DNA of 64,000 nt from JACKAQ01 sp020634975 [NCBI: Calditrichia bacterium] (GCA_020634975.1 JACKAQ010000002.1:124001-188000); one strand, 5' to 3'; positions 36,359 through 48,000 are shown, counted from the stretch's first letter. Numbers and translations: made by a program. The notes: a model not told the origin generated them from the letters alone.

Positions 36359-38848
36359 TTATCGCAGCAACAACATCTTGCGCGTAAAACTGTGTTTACC
36401 AGCGCTCAATTTGTAAAAGTAAATCCCCGATCCGGAGAAATGTCCATCGTTTGTGCGACCATCCCAAATGAGGGTGTATTTACCGGGCATGCGGGATTCA
36501 TTCACAAGCGTTCGCACCAGTCGCCCGTTCAAATCGAATATCTGGAGGGTGATATTTTGCTGATCGGCAATCTGGAATGTGATATTGGTCGACGGGTTAA
36601 ATGGATTTGGATAGTTTTGTTCCAAATCATATTTTTCTACCAAAGGTGAGACCGGATCAATGGATAATGCACCAATGATACGAAAACGAACAGTTCTCTC
36701 CCAACTTCGGTCACCATAATTCTTTGCCGATTCTATTTTAATAAGCGGTGTATAAAAAGGACCGTTGGGTGCCAGCATGTTCGGAAACAAACTGAAAGTT
36801 ACGGCAAGTGAATCCCCCGGGTTTATCCACGCAGTTGTCGGAGAAACAGCCAATGCGCTATCGACACCGACATTTTGGAGATCGATTGCCACAGTTACCG
36901 AATCACCGAGTCCACCGCGATTGTAAATATAAAACATCGTATCTACCACTGCGGTGTTCACATCGATAAACCCCAAATTCAGTGTTTGCGTATTTATTTC
37001 AATCAATGGGACAAGTCCGGTGATTTTGATTAAATCTTTGCGGATAATTTCGGTTGAATAAAACGCATTCGATGCTCGAAGTCGCACCGAATATGTATCT
37101 GCTGCGGAAAATGTGAACCGGGGATTGGCATCCACAGCATCGACAATGCCATCATTATCAAAATCCCATTCATAATTCGTAACGGGCAATCCCGGTGTTG
37201 TTACGGATAAATCTGTAAACTGAACGGTTAAGCTATCGCTATTGATAGCCGTAGTTGTGTCAGTAATAAAATTTGCCCGGATAAACCCTTGCGGCAAAAC
37301 CTCTGTGGCATCGAATCGGGAGTTTATCGGCACATTTGTAAATAGTTGTCGAAAACCGGATGGCCAATGAATTACCAACGTATCGACAATTGTTGCATTA
37401 CCCAATCCAAAATGAGCAGACAACGGCGGCTGCGAATTTAAACCGGACTGCCCCAAACCGGAGATTACCCGTGTTTGCCAAACGGCTGAACCGTTTATCA
37501 TTGCTTTTGCACGCAATACAGCACCAATAGCCGAACGATTGGAAAATGTTCCCTGGCAATTTACTGCCAACCAGTTTTGTTGATTCCCTTGATTATTCTG
37601 TATCAAAAAGTTGGGTTGCGGAACGCCGGTTTGTGATGTCGGTTGTCCGATATGTAACACGAACAAATCCATATCACCATCATTATCATAATCAACCCAA
37701 TTTCCCCCCTGCGGTCCGGGGTATTCGCCGACAATTTCGCCCACGTCTCCGGCAAGCATTGCTAAAAAGTTGCCATCACCCTCATTGCGATAAAGATGTC
37801 CGGGACTTTGACCCGTATTTACTTCCCCAACGAACAAATCCAAATCGCCATCATTGTCATAATCGGCCCAACTGCCGAAAGCCGAATTATATCCAGTTGT
37901 TACCGGCGGTTGGTCGGTGATTTGGGTAAATTGCCAATCGCCATCATTGCGAAAAAGCCTGTCCGGCGCGCCCGAACCGAACGCACCTGAGATTGCTAAA
38001 AACATGTCGAAATCGCCATCGTTGTCATAATCTGCCCAACTGGCGCCAATATCGAAAACCAGACCTTCCGCAGTGAGTGGTGTATTTTCAATTGCCTGAA
38101 ACCGGAACAGATCGCCAGTTTCCATTGCCAATGATTTATAGAGTTCATTTGTACCGCCCCGATTTACAATATATAAATCAACATCACTGTCGTTATCGAT
38201 ATCAATCCATGATTCACTGGCTCCAAATGAACGGTTCTTTAAAAACACCAGGTCTTCATTTTCGATAAACTGCCCGTTTCCCTCATTCCGAAAAAAGCGA
38301 TCACGAAAATTGTTTGTTCTCAACATTAACATATCCAGGTTGCCGTCGAGATCAATATCTACCCAACTTGCCGAGATAGAAATTGCGCTATCCCCAACGT
38401 TATCTATCAATGACATTGAGAAATCCGGTTCACCATTATTTTTGTAAAGGTAATTGGGCAATAACGTTACCGGGTTTCCCTGGGCATTGACGATGGCATA
38501 ATTAGACACAAATAAATCTGAAAAACCGTCATTGTCATAATCTGCCCAAACGCCGATATTCGATACGGCTGTGGTTGTCACATGTGGACCGGTGACAACG
38601 CGCTCGAAACTCCCGTTTCCAAGATTCCGGTAAAACTGGTTTCCCTCCCCGGCAATATATGCATCCTGATAACCGTCATTATTAATATCCACCCAACTGA
38701 TACCGACAGATCGCAATGAATCCGTTACAATTGCCCCGGCAGTGGTGTTACGGGTAAAAAATTGTGCCTTCAGCGTTCCTGTTATGACCAACAGAATAAA
38801 CAATAAAACTATTTGCACCCGATGCAATCTGTTAAAAGCATGTCTCAT
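36359..38848 (-). CDS. Secreted FG-GAP/VCBS repeat protein with ASPIC/UnbV, PKD and C-terminal sorting domain
   Basis: An 829-residue exported protein of the CRTAC1 type. A signal peptide ends near TGTLKAQ. About seven FG-GAP/VCBS blades follow, with calcium-binding cores such as SWVDINNDGYQDAYI, ADYDNDGFSDLF and VDYDNDGDMDLF, forming a beta-propeller. Next come an ASPIC/UnbV domain (NRSAIGAVLRAKAMINGSAV, HFGLGN), a PKD domain (YEWDFDNDGIVDA), an Ig-like segment and the YPNPFNPSTNITF sorting domain. The ATG at 38848 is chosen because GGAGGA lies just upstream. It is intact, unlike the related array at 40.6-51.4 kb. Confidence 0.88.
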   Translation of the reverse strand: MRHAFNRLHRVQIVLLFILLVITGTLKAQFFTRNTTAGAIVTDSLRSVGISWVDINNDGYQDAYIAGEGNQFYRNLGNGSFERVVTGPHVTTTAVSNIGVWADYDNDGFSDLFVSNYAIVNAQGNPVTLLPNYLYKNNGEPDFSMSLIDNVGDSAISISASWVDIDLDGNLDMLMLRTNNFRDRFFRNEGNGQFIENEDLVFLKNRSFGASESWIDIDNDSDVDLYIVNRGGTNELYKSLAMETGDLFRFQAIENTPLTAEGLVFDIGASWADYDNDGDFDMFLAISGAFGSGAPDRLFRNDGDWQFTQITDQPPVTTGYNSAFGSWADYDNDGDLDLFVGEVNTGQSPGHLYRNEGDGNFLAMLAGDVGEIVGEYPGPQGGNWVDYDNDGDMDLFVLHIGQPTSQTGVPQPNFLIQNNQGNQQNWLAVNCQGTFSNRSAIGAVLRAKAMINGSAVWQTRVISGLGQSGLNSQPPLSAHFGLGNATIVDTLVIHWPSGFRQLFTNVPINSRFDATEVLPQGFIRANFITDTTTAINSDSLTVQFTDLSVTTPGLPVTNYEWDFDNDGIVDAVDANPRFTFSAADTYSVRLRASNAFYSTEIIRKDLIKITGLVPLIEINTQTLNLGFIDVNTAVVDTMFYIYNRGGLGDSVTVAIDLQNVGVDSALAVSPTTAWINPGDSLAVTFSLFPNMLAPNGPFYTPLIKIESAKNYGDRSWERTVRFRIIGALSIDPVSPLVEKYDLEQNYPNPFNPSTNITFQIADQQNITLQIFDLNGRLVRTLVNESRMPGKYTLIWDGRTNDGHFSGSGIYFYKLSAGKHSFTRKMLLLR

Positions 38849-39119
38849 CAGTTCGATTCCTCCAAAATTTTTGACAATCACTATTTATTGAACTTAAATA
38901 ACCCCATCTCCCCAACCAATCAGTTGGAAGGGGAGTGAGGAAGGATGAGGTATTTGTCTCACAGAGACTTTTTTATTTGCAAAACAGATGATTCAGCCAA
39001 AAGATACTGGACAAATAGTTCGGTTGCGCATCAGCGTATAGGCTGTGTCGTTTATATCAAACATTTTTGGGGATTTATGATGTTGTCATCACGGTGCGGA
39101 AAGGGGAGCGGCGTGGCAG

Positions 39120-40271
39120 CTATTGCATTTGGTGATGAAGCCGGACATACCCCGACGGGGTTTGCCCAACTTGCTTTTTGAAGATGCGGTTAAAAGAAGT
39201 CTTGTTGTTAAAACCGGCTTCCATTGCGATAGCCAGATGACTGTAATGTTGATAAACGGGGTTTACCAACAGTTGTTTGGCCTCTGAAACGCGATAGCTA
39301 TTGACAAAATCGAAAAAATTAACACCGGCTTCCTGATTGATCACCTGAGATAAATGATTGGGCGAAATGTCGAGCATCTCGGCTAACTCACGCAATTTCA
39401 GGTCGCTTTTTCGATACGGTTTTTGGGTAACCATCAGGTGTTCGAGGTGTTGCAGATATTCCATCGCCAATTCAGGGGAAAGCGCAGACTTTTCATAACG
39501 GATGGTTTTGGGTTGGTCATCATTACCGGGAACGTCCTCAGAAATAACCGGGTGGCGAATGGACGAGAATGCCACAATTTCAACAAAAAGTGCCAGGCTA
39601 ATAGCCATTGCATATTCAACTTTGGCAATATGACTTTTAAAAATTAGAAACAGCAATGCACATACCTGAACGATTAACAGTGTGATAAATATACGATTGA
39701 GCCGCATCAGCCATTGTGTTCCGATATTGGGTTCATCCGAAACGCGCTCTTTGCAAATCGCCTCAGCCTTGATTAATAACCGCCAAACGAGCAGGCAATA
39801 CAGGATTGTTTGTCCCAAATGGAAACCCATGATCCAATATCCGCTAATGTTCAACAACAAGCCATGATTGAGCACAATATATCCTTCAACAATGCGCAAT
39901 GTCGGCAAGCTGAACCATATCGGCAAAGCATTGATAAACAACAATATAGCCGGGATGAAATGAATGAGTTGATAGAATCGGATTGAGCCGGATTTGCCCT
40001 GTATTGTCCGGGCATATAAATAGTAAAGCGGTCCGAATAAAAAATAAACCGGCTGCCCGAAGAACATAATGCGATTATGCGGGTCAAGGAAAACAACCTT
40101 CTGATGCAGCAACAGAAATTCGCCCAGTAAAATAGCAACACAACCCATTAACAATGCCAGATAGATGAGCCCTTTTTGCCGCTGTTTAGGCTGTGCGAAT
40201 AATGCCGCAGCCAGTATCATACTTTGAAAAACAGTGCCGATCAGGATTGTTGAAATAATATCAATTGTCAT
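39120..40271 (-). CDS. AraC-family regulator with N-terminal membrane domain
   Basis: A 383-residue protein. The first ~235 residues contain about seven hydrophobic helices (TILIGTVFQSMILAAALFA, YLALLMGCVAILLGEFLLL and others). The last ~100 residues are an AraC helix-turn-helix pair (LRELAEMLDISPNHLSQVIN, then HLAIAMEAGFNNKTSFNRIF and KKQVGQTPSGYV). Such membrane AraC proteins are common in the FCB group and may sense envelope or extracellular signals. It is on the same strand as, and downstream of, the broken FG-GAP array and upstream of the intact FG-GAP/ASPIC gene. A link to surface-protein expression is possible but not shown. Confidence 0.87.
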   Translation of the reverse strand: MTIDIISTILIGTVFQSMILAAALFAQPKQRQKGLIYLALLMGCVAILLGEFLLLHQKVVFLDPHNRIMFFGQPVYFLFGPLYYLYARTIQGKSGSIRFYQLIHFIPAILLFINALPIWFSLPTLRIVEGYIVLNHGLLLNISGYWIMGFHLGQTILYCLLVWRLLIKAEAICKERVSDEPNIGTQWLMRLNRIFITLLIVQVCALLFLIFKSHIAKVEYAMAISLALFVEIVAFSSIRHPVISEDVPGNDDQPKTIRYEKSALSPELAMEYLQHLEHLMVTQKPYRKSDLKLRELAEMLDISPNHLSQVINQEAGVNFFDFVNSYRVSEAKQLLVNPVYQHYSHLAIAMEAGFNNKTSFNRIFKKQVGQTPSGYVRLHHQMQ

Positions 40272-40588
40272 AAATTATCGGTTACCAAATATATTCAACA
40301 CTCAACCCATTGAAATTTAGCTTATTTAGACTGCAAGCGTTGCACAGCAATATAATTGCCGGACAATATATAGATATGCTTTGGATAATTTTGGCGGCTT
40401 GATAATAGCGAAACGCAGAATTGTCGAACAACACGACTTCCGACAATAACCTGATCTCAGATGCGCAGATAAATTATCGGAATTGGATGTGATAAGCAAG
40501 TGATTTTCTGTTTGGTGTGCAGAATCGGTTGACCGGTATAAAACGTATAAATCACGCTGTTTGTGGTGATATTAATTCGCTGCTATTC
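40272..40588. other. Intergenic region upstream of the AraC-family gene
   Basis: It should hold the AraC-gene promoter on the minus strand. A short inverted repeat ATTGTCG/CGACAAT at 40420-40426 and 40441-40447 is the only structure noticed. No ORF is seen. Confidence 0.4.
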
Positions 40589-42299
40589 TTACTTTACCAC
40601 CACCATCTTGTGAACTTGCGAAAAACTACCGCTGACCATCCGGCAGAAATAAACCCCAGACGGCAACACGGACGCATCAAACACCACCGAATGCTCTCCG
40701 GCGCTGCGACGCTTATCCAGAATCTCCGCAACCACCTGACCACGGATATTCAACACCGATAGCGCCACATCCGCAGCCGCAGGTAATGTAAACCGGATGG
40801 TCGTTGACGGGTTAAACGGGTTCGGGTAGTTAGGGTATAAAATAATAGCCTTTGCGACGGCTGGCTGATTGGCGGGTATGCCAACGGATTGCGGGTTAAA
40901 GCGGTATACATCGGATTGGCTGTAAAAATCATTATTCGTCCATATTTCCTTGCAAATAACAATATCGTCCGTTCCATTACCATCCACATCGCCCACGCCA
41001 ATCCCGTCCGCCCAGGTGACCCTTTTCGCCCAAAAATACCTCGTATTGGTCGTTGCCGGGCACCTTCAGCACCAGCACAAACCCGCCGACATCCAGTATC
41101 AGTTCATCATGCCCATCACCGTCCACATCGCCGGAGAACAGCTTGCGGATATAGAAGCTGTTTCCCCGGATCACATCCAGCAAAACGGTCGGGCGGTAAC
41201 AGTCGTTGCCGCAGCCCTCAATAACCGTGATGTAGTTGTGGCTGCCCCAGGTGCCGCCGAGATAGGCTTCCGGCAGCCCGTCGCCATCCAGATCGCCGGG
41301 CGCCAGATGGTACATGGCGTTGTAGTAAGGTAGCTGGGCGGTATAATGAATCTGAAAGCTGTCATTTGCGACGTTCTCCACCCCATACACCCGTCCATAC
41401 AAATCCGCCTTGAAATATTCCATGAAGCCATCCTGGTCAATATCCCCAACCGCCAGCTTACCGATACCGAAATTGGGGTTATACATTACATCGCCGATAA
41501 CCTGAAAATTGGTATCGCCGCTGACGTGTTCCCGGATCGTGCTGGATGCGCCAGGGGAACTGTTATTATACCGCAAGTGAAGTAAGTCTGGGAAATTATC
41601 ATTATCCAAATTATAGATACCAAACCCTTGCGGTTCTTCCGGTGCCACGGGGTGATGGGTGTAGCGGTATTCAGTGGCATAGTCACCGGGATTAGCTGCC
41701 TCATAAACCCTCAACTGATCTCCATAATGGGCATATATTTCACGTAGCCCGTCCTTGTCAATATCTCCAGCGAGGACAGGTAGCCCCCCCTTTTCGCTTG
41801 GTACCACAACAAAATCTACCACCATCTTGAAATATGAGAATTGTTCATCCCACTCATAAAAACGGTTCATGATGTAGTCCCTGTAAATGCTTTTGTTAAG
41901 CCCGATGAGTTCCGCTTTCCCATTGTTATTGCTGTCATATACCAACAGTTCGGTATATTGAGCATTGAATGGCGCTTCGCCCATCCACTCAAAACGGTCT
42001 GCATAAAGGGTTGTATCAATGTCGAAGGTGTTGATTGTAATGGTTTTTCTGCCCACAGGGTATCGGCAAAAACCAAAGCTTTAGGCGTGGTAGCGGTTTC
42101 ATCAACCAGATAATTGAATACAGTTTGGGTTTCCCGGTCCCGCCAGGTCAGCACGCCGCCCGCTTCGCTTACTACTTCGTATTGCTCATGCCAGTGCGGC
42201 GGCAGTTGCAGCTTATCCATTAACGATTGGGCGTTGATTTGCTGAACGGAGAATAGAATCCAGCCAAAAGCAAGCCAGAAATACTAAACGGTGCATCAT
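40589..42299 (-). pseudogene. FG-GAP beta-propeller secreted protein, copy A, frameshifted
   Basis: It begins MMHRLVFLA at 42299 and ends in an intact sorting domain (YPNPFNPSTTIRFTLPAAA ... KMVVVK) at 40589. At least three frame changes break it. The first is one extra base near 42275 (CAAGCC against CAACC in copies at 47.6 and 49.4 kb), which shifts the signal peptide. The second is an A5 run at minus-strand 42048-42044, where six As would join ADTLWAE to KTITINTF. The third is a T5 run at 41036-41032, where copy B2 has four and stays open as YEVFWAKR. FG-GAP cores such as GDIDKDGLREIYAHYG are conserved. About 1.5 kb is near-identical to 46105-47730. Its C-terminal domain differs from the other copies. 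Confidence 0.85.
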
Positions 42300-42430
42300 G
42301 TTAATGCTTCCTTAATGCTATACGTCGCAATGATTATTGATAATATGCTATATTAACGGCAGGAACAGTATCCCAATAAAGCTTGTTTTAGTAATCGGTT
42401 AGGCGGAACGGGCACGACCGTTTATTACCG
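40800..42430 (-). repeat. Long duplicated block shared with 46105-47730
   Basis: From the 3' coding part of copy A to beyond its start, this block aligns along its length with 46105-47730. It is near-identical over long stretches (for example 41040-41540 against 46340-46830) with scattered substitutions and single-base indels. It indicates a recent duplication or gene conversion within the array. Confidence 0.8.
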
Positions 42431-42700
42431 CATCAACAACATCTTCCGGGTTTGGGTATAAACGGCTACCCGCGCCGGTCGAAGAAACAGTAGCGCTGAG
42501 GCGGCAGAAATACACCCCGGATGCCACCGGTTGACCGTCGGCGGTGCTGCCGTTCCATGTTGATTGGTGCCTGCCAACGCCAAAGCTGCCATCGGCAATG
42601 GTTGTCACCAGACGACCGTTCAGGTCGAAGATATCCAGTTGAACGGTTGCCGGTTGCGGCAGGGTAAAGGCGATGGTGGTTGACGGATTAAACGGGTTGG
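42425..42700 (-). repeat. Shared C-terminal sorting-domain module, copy 1
   Basis: About 270 bases encoding the NPFNPSTTIAFTLPQP ... KMLLMR module. The DNA is nearly identical at 45854-46125, 47727-48000, 49603-49870 and 51478-51750, although the proteins they end (SBBP, three FG-GAP types and an Ig-like/FG-GAP type) differ upstream. This points to gene conversion or unequal crossing-over at this module. Confidence 0.85.
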
Positions 42701-45578
42701 GGAAGTTCTGCGACAAACTATAATTTTCAGGAGTTTCCAGGGGGAATTTCCATCATGCTGGTGGATGTCTGGTTGTATTTAACGGTAGTGTAAATGCTAC
42801 CGTTAAAATTGATCCCATTGCCATTGGAATACCCGGTAACAAATACATTGTTTGAACCATCCAATGCTATCGCGGTTAAATGATCATCAGAGTTTCGGGG
42901 CGTATTGTAAATAGCAACCCATTGCTCATTGCCATTAGCATCATATTTTATTGTAGCATAATCATTATTTGTAAATGAACCATTGCTTGTGCCAGTAATA
43001 TATGCATTACCTCTTGCATCAATAACGAGACCTTTTGTTCGGTCATTCCCATCACCCAATCCATTATAAGTAGCTTCCCACAATTGATTCCCGTTGGCAT
43101 CATATCTCACCAGAGCATAATTAATCCCTGTATCTTGATCCCAAGTGTCCCCGGCAACATAAATGTTTCCATTATCATCCAGAGCCAGGGTAACTGATTC
43201 ATTTATGGATGATCTTGGGCATTGTAGCGAGCTACCCATTCTTCAGTACCACTTGAGTTATACTTGATAGTCGCAAAGTCTCTAGCCACCAGAGCCGGAA
43301 CTTGTTCCAGTAACATAGATATTACCCGAGACATCAATTACCATTGCCATTGCTTTGTCAATATAGTTTCCTGGACCATTGTATCGGGCAACCCATTCTT
43401 CTAAACCGTTGGTATTGTATTTAATTGTTGCATAGTCATAATTTGTATTTGAGTCATAGCTAGTACCCGTGACATAAACATTCCCGTCTGTATCCACTGC
43501 CAGTGCTGTTCCCAAATCCGAACCATTTCCTGTGCCATTATAATTAGCAACCCATTGTTGCAAGCCATCAGGATCGTATTTTAAAGTAGTATAATAATTA
43601 TCATTTCCAGAGTTGCTACAACTAACGCCGGTGACATAGACATTCCCGTCAGTATCCACTTCCAGTGCCTTCAAATAGTCGCACTTATTTTCTGGGCGTT
43701 ATACCTGACGTCCCATAGTAAAGTGCCGTTAATGTCGTATTTCAATATACAGAAATCCTGGTTATTGCTAGAATCCGCAATAGAGGAGCCGATATAAATA
43801 TTTCCGAAAGCATCTATTTCCAGCTCACTTACAATAGGAAAATCATTCCAAGGTACGCTGTAAGTTGATTTCCAAACTTTATTCCGTCAGTATCATACTT
43901 GATAATGGAAAAATCATGACCTCTGACTCTTCTTGCATTGGAACCGGTAATATAAATGTATCCTGCTGCATCAACAGCCATTGCATTTGTCCTGTCTTGG
44001 GAAGTTCGTGCCCCACTACAATGGGTTTCCCATTCCTGTATCCCGGCAGGGTTAATCTTAACCGTAGCATATTCAAATCCTAAATCAGTATTCCAGCTTA
44101 TACCGGTGACATAAGCATTTCCGAAATTATCGACGGCTATAGCTTTCGATCTGTCATCATAATTTGAGGCTCCATTATAATTTACTACCCATTGTTGTAC
44201 GCCGGAAGTATCATACTTTAGCGTAGTGTAAAGAGCCACCATAACCAATTCTCCAGGTATATCCAGTAACATAGATATTTCCACTCGCATCCAGGGTCAT
44301 CGCTTTTGAATAGTCGTCTCCATTATCCGGGCTGTTATATCTCTCAGCCCATTGCAGTACGCCATCGCTATTATAATGCATGTAACAATATCATATTGGG
44401 ATGGATAACTATAGGTGTGACCGGTAACATAAACATTCCCATTGCGATCCACCGCCAGCGCCTTGGCTCGGTATCGGTATTTTCAGGGTTTTCGTAACTT
44501 ACTACCCATTGCTGATTACCGGCATTGTCATATTTAATAGTAGTATAATAACTTTCTAAAGAATCATAGCTACTACCCTGTAATATAGACATTTCGAGAT
44601 TTATCAAGTGTCAACGCAATGGCACCATCATAATCATTTCCTGACCCGTTGTAACGGGCTGTCCATAAAGGTGTTCCTGATGTGTTATACTTGATGGTAG
44701 CAAAGTCTGTTTGTGTATCGACACCTGTACTCGCTCCGGTTACATACACATTTTCATCCGTGTCTACCGCTATTCCTAAGGCGATGTCAAATGCATTTCA
44801 GGGGCCATCGTAGCGGGTTAACCATTGCTGTATGCTCCGTCTATATTATATTTTACTGTGGCATAGTCGTAATTCATACCGGATACTTGACTATAACCAG
44901 TAACATAGACATTCCCGACAGTATCCACTATTAAGGCGGTTGCATAGTCAGCTGCATTTTCGAAACCATTATAGTAAGCAACCCACTGCTGTTTTCCATC
45001 GATGTCATACTTCAGTGTGATAAAATCATAATCCGAGCCTGAGTTATAACTTCTACCAGTTACATAAACATTTTTGTCAGCATCCACCGCAATTGCACTG
45101 GCAGAATTGTAAATGCCCACATCATAACAAACACTCCAAAGTTCTGTTCCAAAAGAATTATACTTTATCGTATTGCAAACATTCCCAAATGGGGATTTGG
45201 TTATAGAGCCTGTTATATAGATGTTCCCATCGGCATCTGTTACTACTGCCTCAGCAGAAGCTGAACCAGGGAGCAATTCTGAATTATAATGGCTAACCCA
45301 TTCCTCCTGCACCCTGTTAGAAAGGATCAGGGCACCTCTATCGTGATACTCCTCCCCGAAAAAAGGGTGCAAAGGCTCCTCGGCTTTTCTCCCAAATTCC
45401 CAGGGTAATGATAGTTTTCAATTCTGTCTTGAATATGAGGTGGCAGTTCGGGACGCATTTCCATCTCTGCACGATGTATACCGGCAGTATCCCCACCGAA
45501 ATAATCGTAATCCTGGGCAAACGTGGTATGGTTGTTGTAAACTAACAGCATGAAGGTCATAATAATCGTCTTCATCAT
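42425..45578 (-). pseudogene. SBBP-repeat secreted beta-propeller protein, multiply frameshifted
   Basis: It starts MMKTIIMTFMLLVYNN with a signal peptide at 45578 after GGGAGGG. The rest is a series of ~60-residue SBBP repeats with the pattern IKYD-x-x-G-x-x-QWVA-x-YNG followed by AVD-x-x-GNVYVTG-x-S. These are spread over at least seven consecutive frame segments (about 45327, 44818, 44371, 43829, 43282 and 42727 mark their ends). It closes with the shared YPNP-type sorting module, itself out of frame in the last ~25 codons. Repeats on either side of each break are still well conserved, so the breaks are recent or are sequence errors. It lies between copies A and B2 of the FG-GAP genes. Confidence 0.85.
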
Positions 45579-45587
45579 CCCTCCCAA

Positions 45588-45853
45588 GTGAATAACTAAT
45601 TAGTTGACTATAAATAATCGGTATTTATTAAGGTATTGTGATTATATCCTTTTGAGGTTGAGTATGTGAATTGCGCTGAGTAATTTGAGTAAAAACAGCG
45701 GACTGTATCCGTTCCCTGTCTTCTTGCAAAACACAATTAACACACTCGATAAATTAAAAGACACGTCCGGATTGCGGCGTTTATATCGTGCCTACTTTTT
45801 ACCTGTGTGTTTATTCCGTTTATATTTGATATCATCCAACTGTTATCCTTATA
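45588..45853. other. Intergenic region upstream of the SBBP gene
   Basis: AT-rich spacer between the start of the SBBP gene and the stop of FG-GAP copy B2. Unlike the other spacers of the array it lacks the ~125-base shared sequence. No ORF or hairpin of note. Confidence 0.4.
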
Positions 45854-46125
45854 TCACCGCATCAACAGCATCTTCCGGACTTGGGTATAAACGGCACCCG
45901 CGCCGGTCGAAGGAACGGTAGCGCTAAGGCGGCAGAAATACACCCCGGATGCCACCGGTTGACCGTCAGCGGTGCTGCCGTCCCATGTTGCTTGGTGTCT
46001 TCCAACGCCAAAGCTGCCATCGGCAATGGTTGTAACCAGACGACCGTTCAGGTCGAAGATATCCAGTTGAACGGTTGCCGGTTGCGGCAGGGTAAAGGCG
46101 ATGGTGGTTATCGGGTTAAACGGGT
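45854..46125 (-). repeat. Shared C-terminal sorting-domain module, copy 2
   Basis: DNA nearly identical to 42425-42700. It encodes the sorting domain of copy B2, with a few substitutions (for example ITTIAFTL in place of STTIAFTL). Confidence 0.85.
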
Positions 46126-47599
46126 TCGGGTAGTTGGGGAATAAGGTAATAGCATTTGCAACGGCTGGCTGTTTGGCGGGTATGCCAACGGATTGCGGGT
46201 TAAAGCGGTATACATCGGATTGGCTGTAATAGGTATTAGCCGTAAAATTTCCTTACAAATAACAATATCATCCGTTCCATTGCCATTCACATCGCCCACG
46301 CCAATCCCGTCAGCCCAGCTGACCCTTTTCGCCCAAAACACCTCGTATTGGTCGTTGCCGGGCACCTTCAGCACCAGCACAAACCCGCCGACATCCAGTA
46401 TCAGTTCATCATGCCCATCACCGTCCACATCGCCGGAGAACAGCTTGCGGATATAGAAGCTGTTTCCCCGGATCACATCCAGCAAAACGGTCGGGCGATA
46501 ACAGTCGTTGCCGCACCCTCAATAACCGTGATGTAGTTGTGGCTGCCCCAGGTGCCGCCGAGATAGGCTTCCGGCAGCCCGTCCCCATCCAGATCGCCGG
46601 GCGCCAGATGGCATATGGCGTTGTAGTAAGGGAGTTGGGCGGTATAATGAATCTGAAAGCTGTCATTTGCGACATTCTCCACCCCATACACCCGTCCATA
46701 CAAATCCGCCTTGAAATATTCCATGAAGCCATCCTGGTCAATATCCCCGACCGCCAGCTTGCCGACACCGAAATTGGGGTAATACATTACATCGCCGATA
46801 ACTTGAAAATTGGTATCGCCGCTAACGTGCTCCCGGATGGTGCTGAAAACGCCCGGAAAACCATCATAATAGCTAAAGTGAACCAGATCCGGCTGGCTAT
46901 CATTATCCATATTATAGATGCCAATCCCCTGTGGATACTCCGGGGCAACGGATTCGTGGGTATATATGCGGTTGGTGGCATAAGCATTTGGCGTATTTGC
47001 CTCATAAACCCTTAAACTATCCCCCAGCTTAAATAAACTTCTTTTAGCCCATCCTTGTCGATATCGCCACCCATAATTGGCTGCCTGCCTTTTTGACTTA
47101 ACTGGCACGCCAAAATCAACCACATTTCGAAAAAACGAGAATTGTTCATCCCACTCATAAAAGCGACTAATGATGTAATTTCTATAGATGCTTTTGTTAG
47201 CTCCGATGAGCTCCGCTTTCCCGTTATTATTGCTGTCATAGACCAATAGCTCGGTGGACCGTGCATTCAATGGCGCTTCGCCCACCCACTCAAAACGGTC
47301 TGCATAAAGGGTTGTGTCAATATCAAAGGTGTTGATTGTAATGGTTTTTCTGCCCACAGGGTATCGGCAAAACCAAAGGCTTTGGGCGTGGGAACGGTTT
47401 CATCGACCAGATATTTGAATACCGCTTTTGTTTCCCGGTCCCTCCAGGTCAACACGCCGCCCGCCTCGCTCACTACTTCGTATTTCTCATGCCAGTGCGG
47501 CGGCAGGTGCAGCTTATCTATTAACGATTGGGCGTTGATTTGCTGAACGGAGAATATAATCCAGCCAAAAGCAACCAGAAATACTAAACGGTGCATCAT
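45854..47599 (-). pseudogene. FG-GAP beta-propeller secreted protein, copy B2, frameshifted
   Basis: It starts MMHRLVFLVAFGWIIFSVQQ with a signal peptide at 47599 and should end KMLLMR at 45854. The N-terminal frame stays open to an A5 run (47349-47345) identical to the one that breaks copy A. The main frame GRKTITINTFDIDTTLYADR then continues. Two nearby compensating shifts fall around 47030-47100 (MGGDIDKDGLKEV is in another frame). One base is missing near 46512 (GCACCC against GCAGCCC in copy A). Another shift comes after IVICKEI near 46245. FG-GAP cores (GDIDQDGFMEYF, GDLDGDGLPEAYL, GDVDGDGHDELIL) are intact in pieces. Confidence 0.85.
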
Positions 47600-47730
47600 G
47601 TTAATGCTTCCTTAATGCTAAACGTCGCAATGATTATTAATAATATGTGCTATATTAACGGCAGGAACAGTATCACAATAAAGCTTGTTTTAGTAATCGG
47701 TTAGGCGGAACAGTCACGACCGTTTATCAC
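46105..47730 (-). repeat. Long duplicated block shared with 40800-42430
   Basis: Counterpart of the block over copy A. The A5-run frameshift is shared and so predates the duplication or was copied by conversion. The T-run state differs (four here, five in copy A). Confidence 0.8.
47600..47726. repeat. Shared ~125-base intergenic element (also at 42300-42424 and 49478-49602)
   Basis: Each copy runs from the start codon pair of one FG-GAP gene to the end of the next gene. It contains TAATGCTAAACGTCGCAATG, a TATATTAACGGCAGGAAC stretch and GCTTGTTTTAGTAATCGG. The three copies differ at only a few bases. As it sits immediately upstream of gene starts it probably carries the promoter and leader for the array genes. 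Confidence 0.8.
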
Positions 47731-48000
47731 CGCATCAACAACATTTTCCGGGTTTGGGTATAAACGGCTCCCGTGCCGGTCGAAGGAACGGTTGCGCTGA
47801 GGCGGCAGAAATACACCCCGGATGCCACCGGTTTCCCCGTTGGCGGCGCTGCCGTCCCATGTTGATTGGTGCCTGCCAACGCCAAAGCTGCCATCGGCAA
47901 TGGTTGTCACCAGACGACCGTTCAGGTCAAAGATATCCAGTTGAACGGTTGCCGGTTGCGGCAGGGTAAAGGCGATGGTGGTTGCCGGGTTAAAGGGATT
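47727..48000 (-). repeat. Shared C-terminal sorting-domain module, copy 3
   Basis: DNA nearly identical to 42425-42700, with one extra base near 47835 (TTTCCCCGTTGG) that changes the frame relative to the other modules. Confidence 0.8.
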
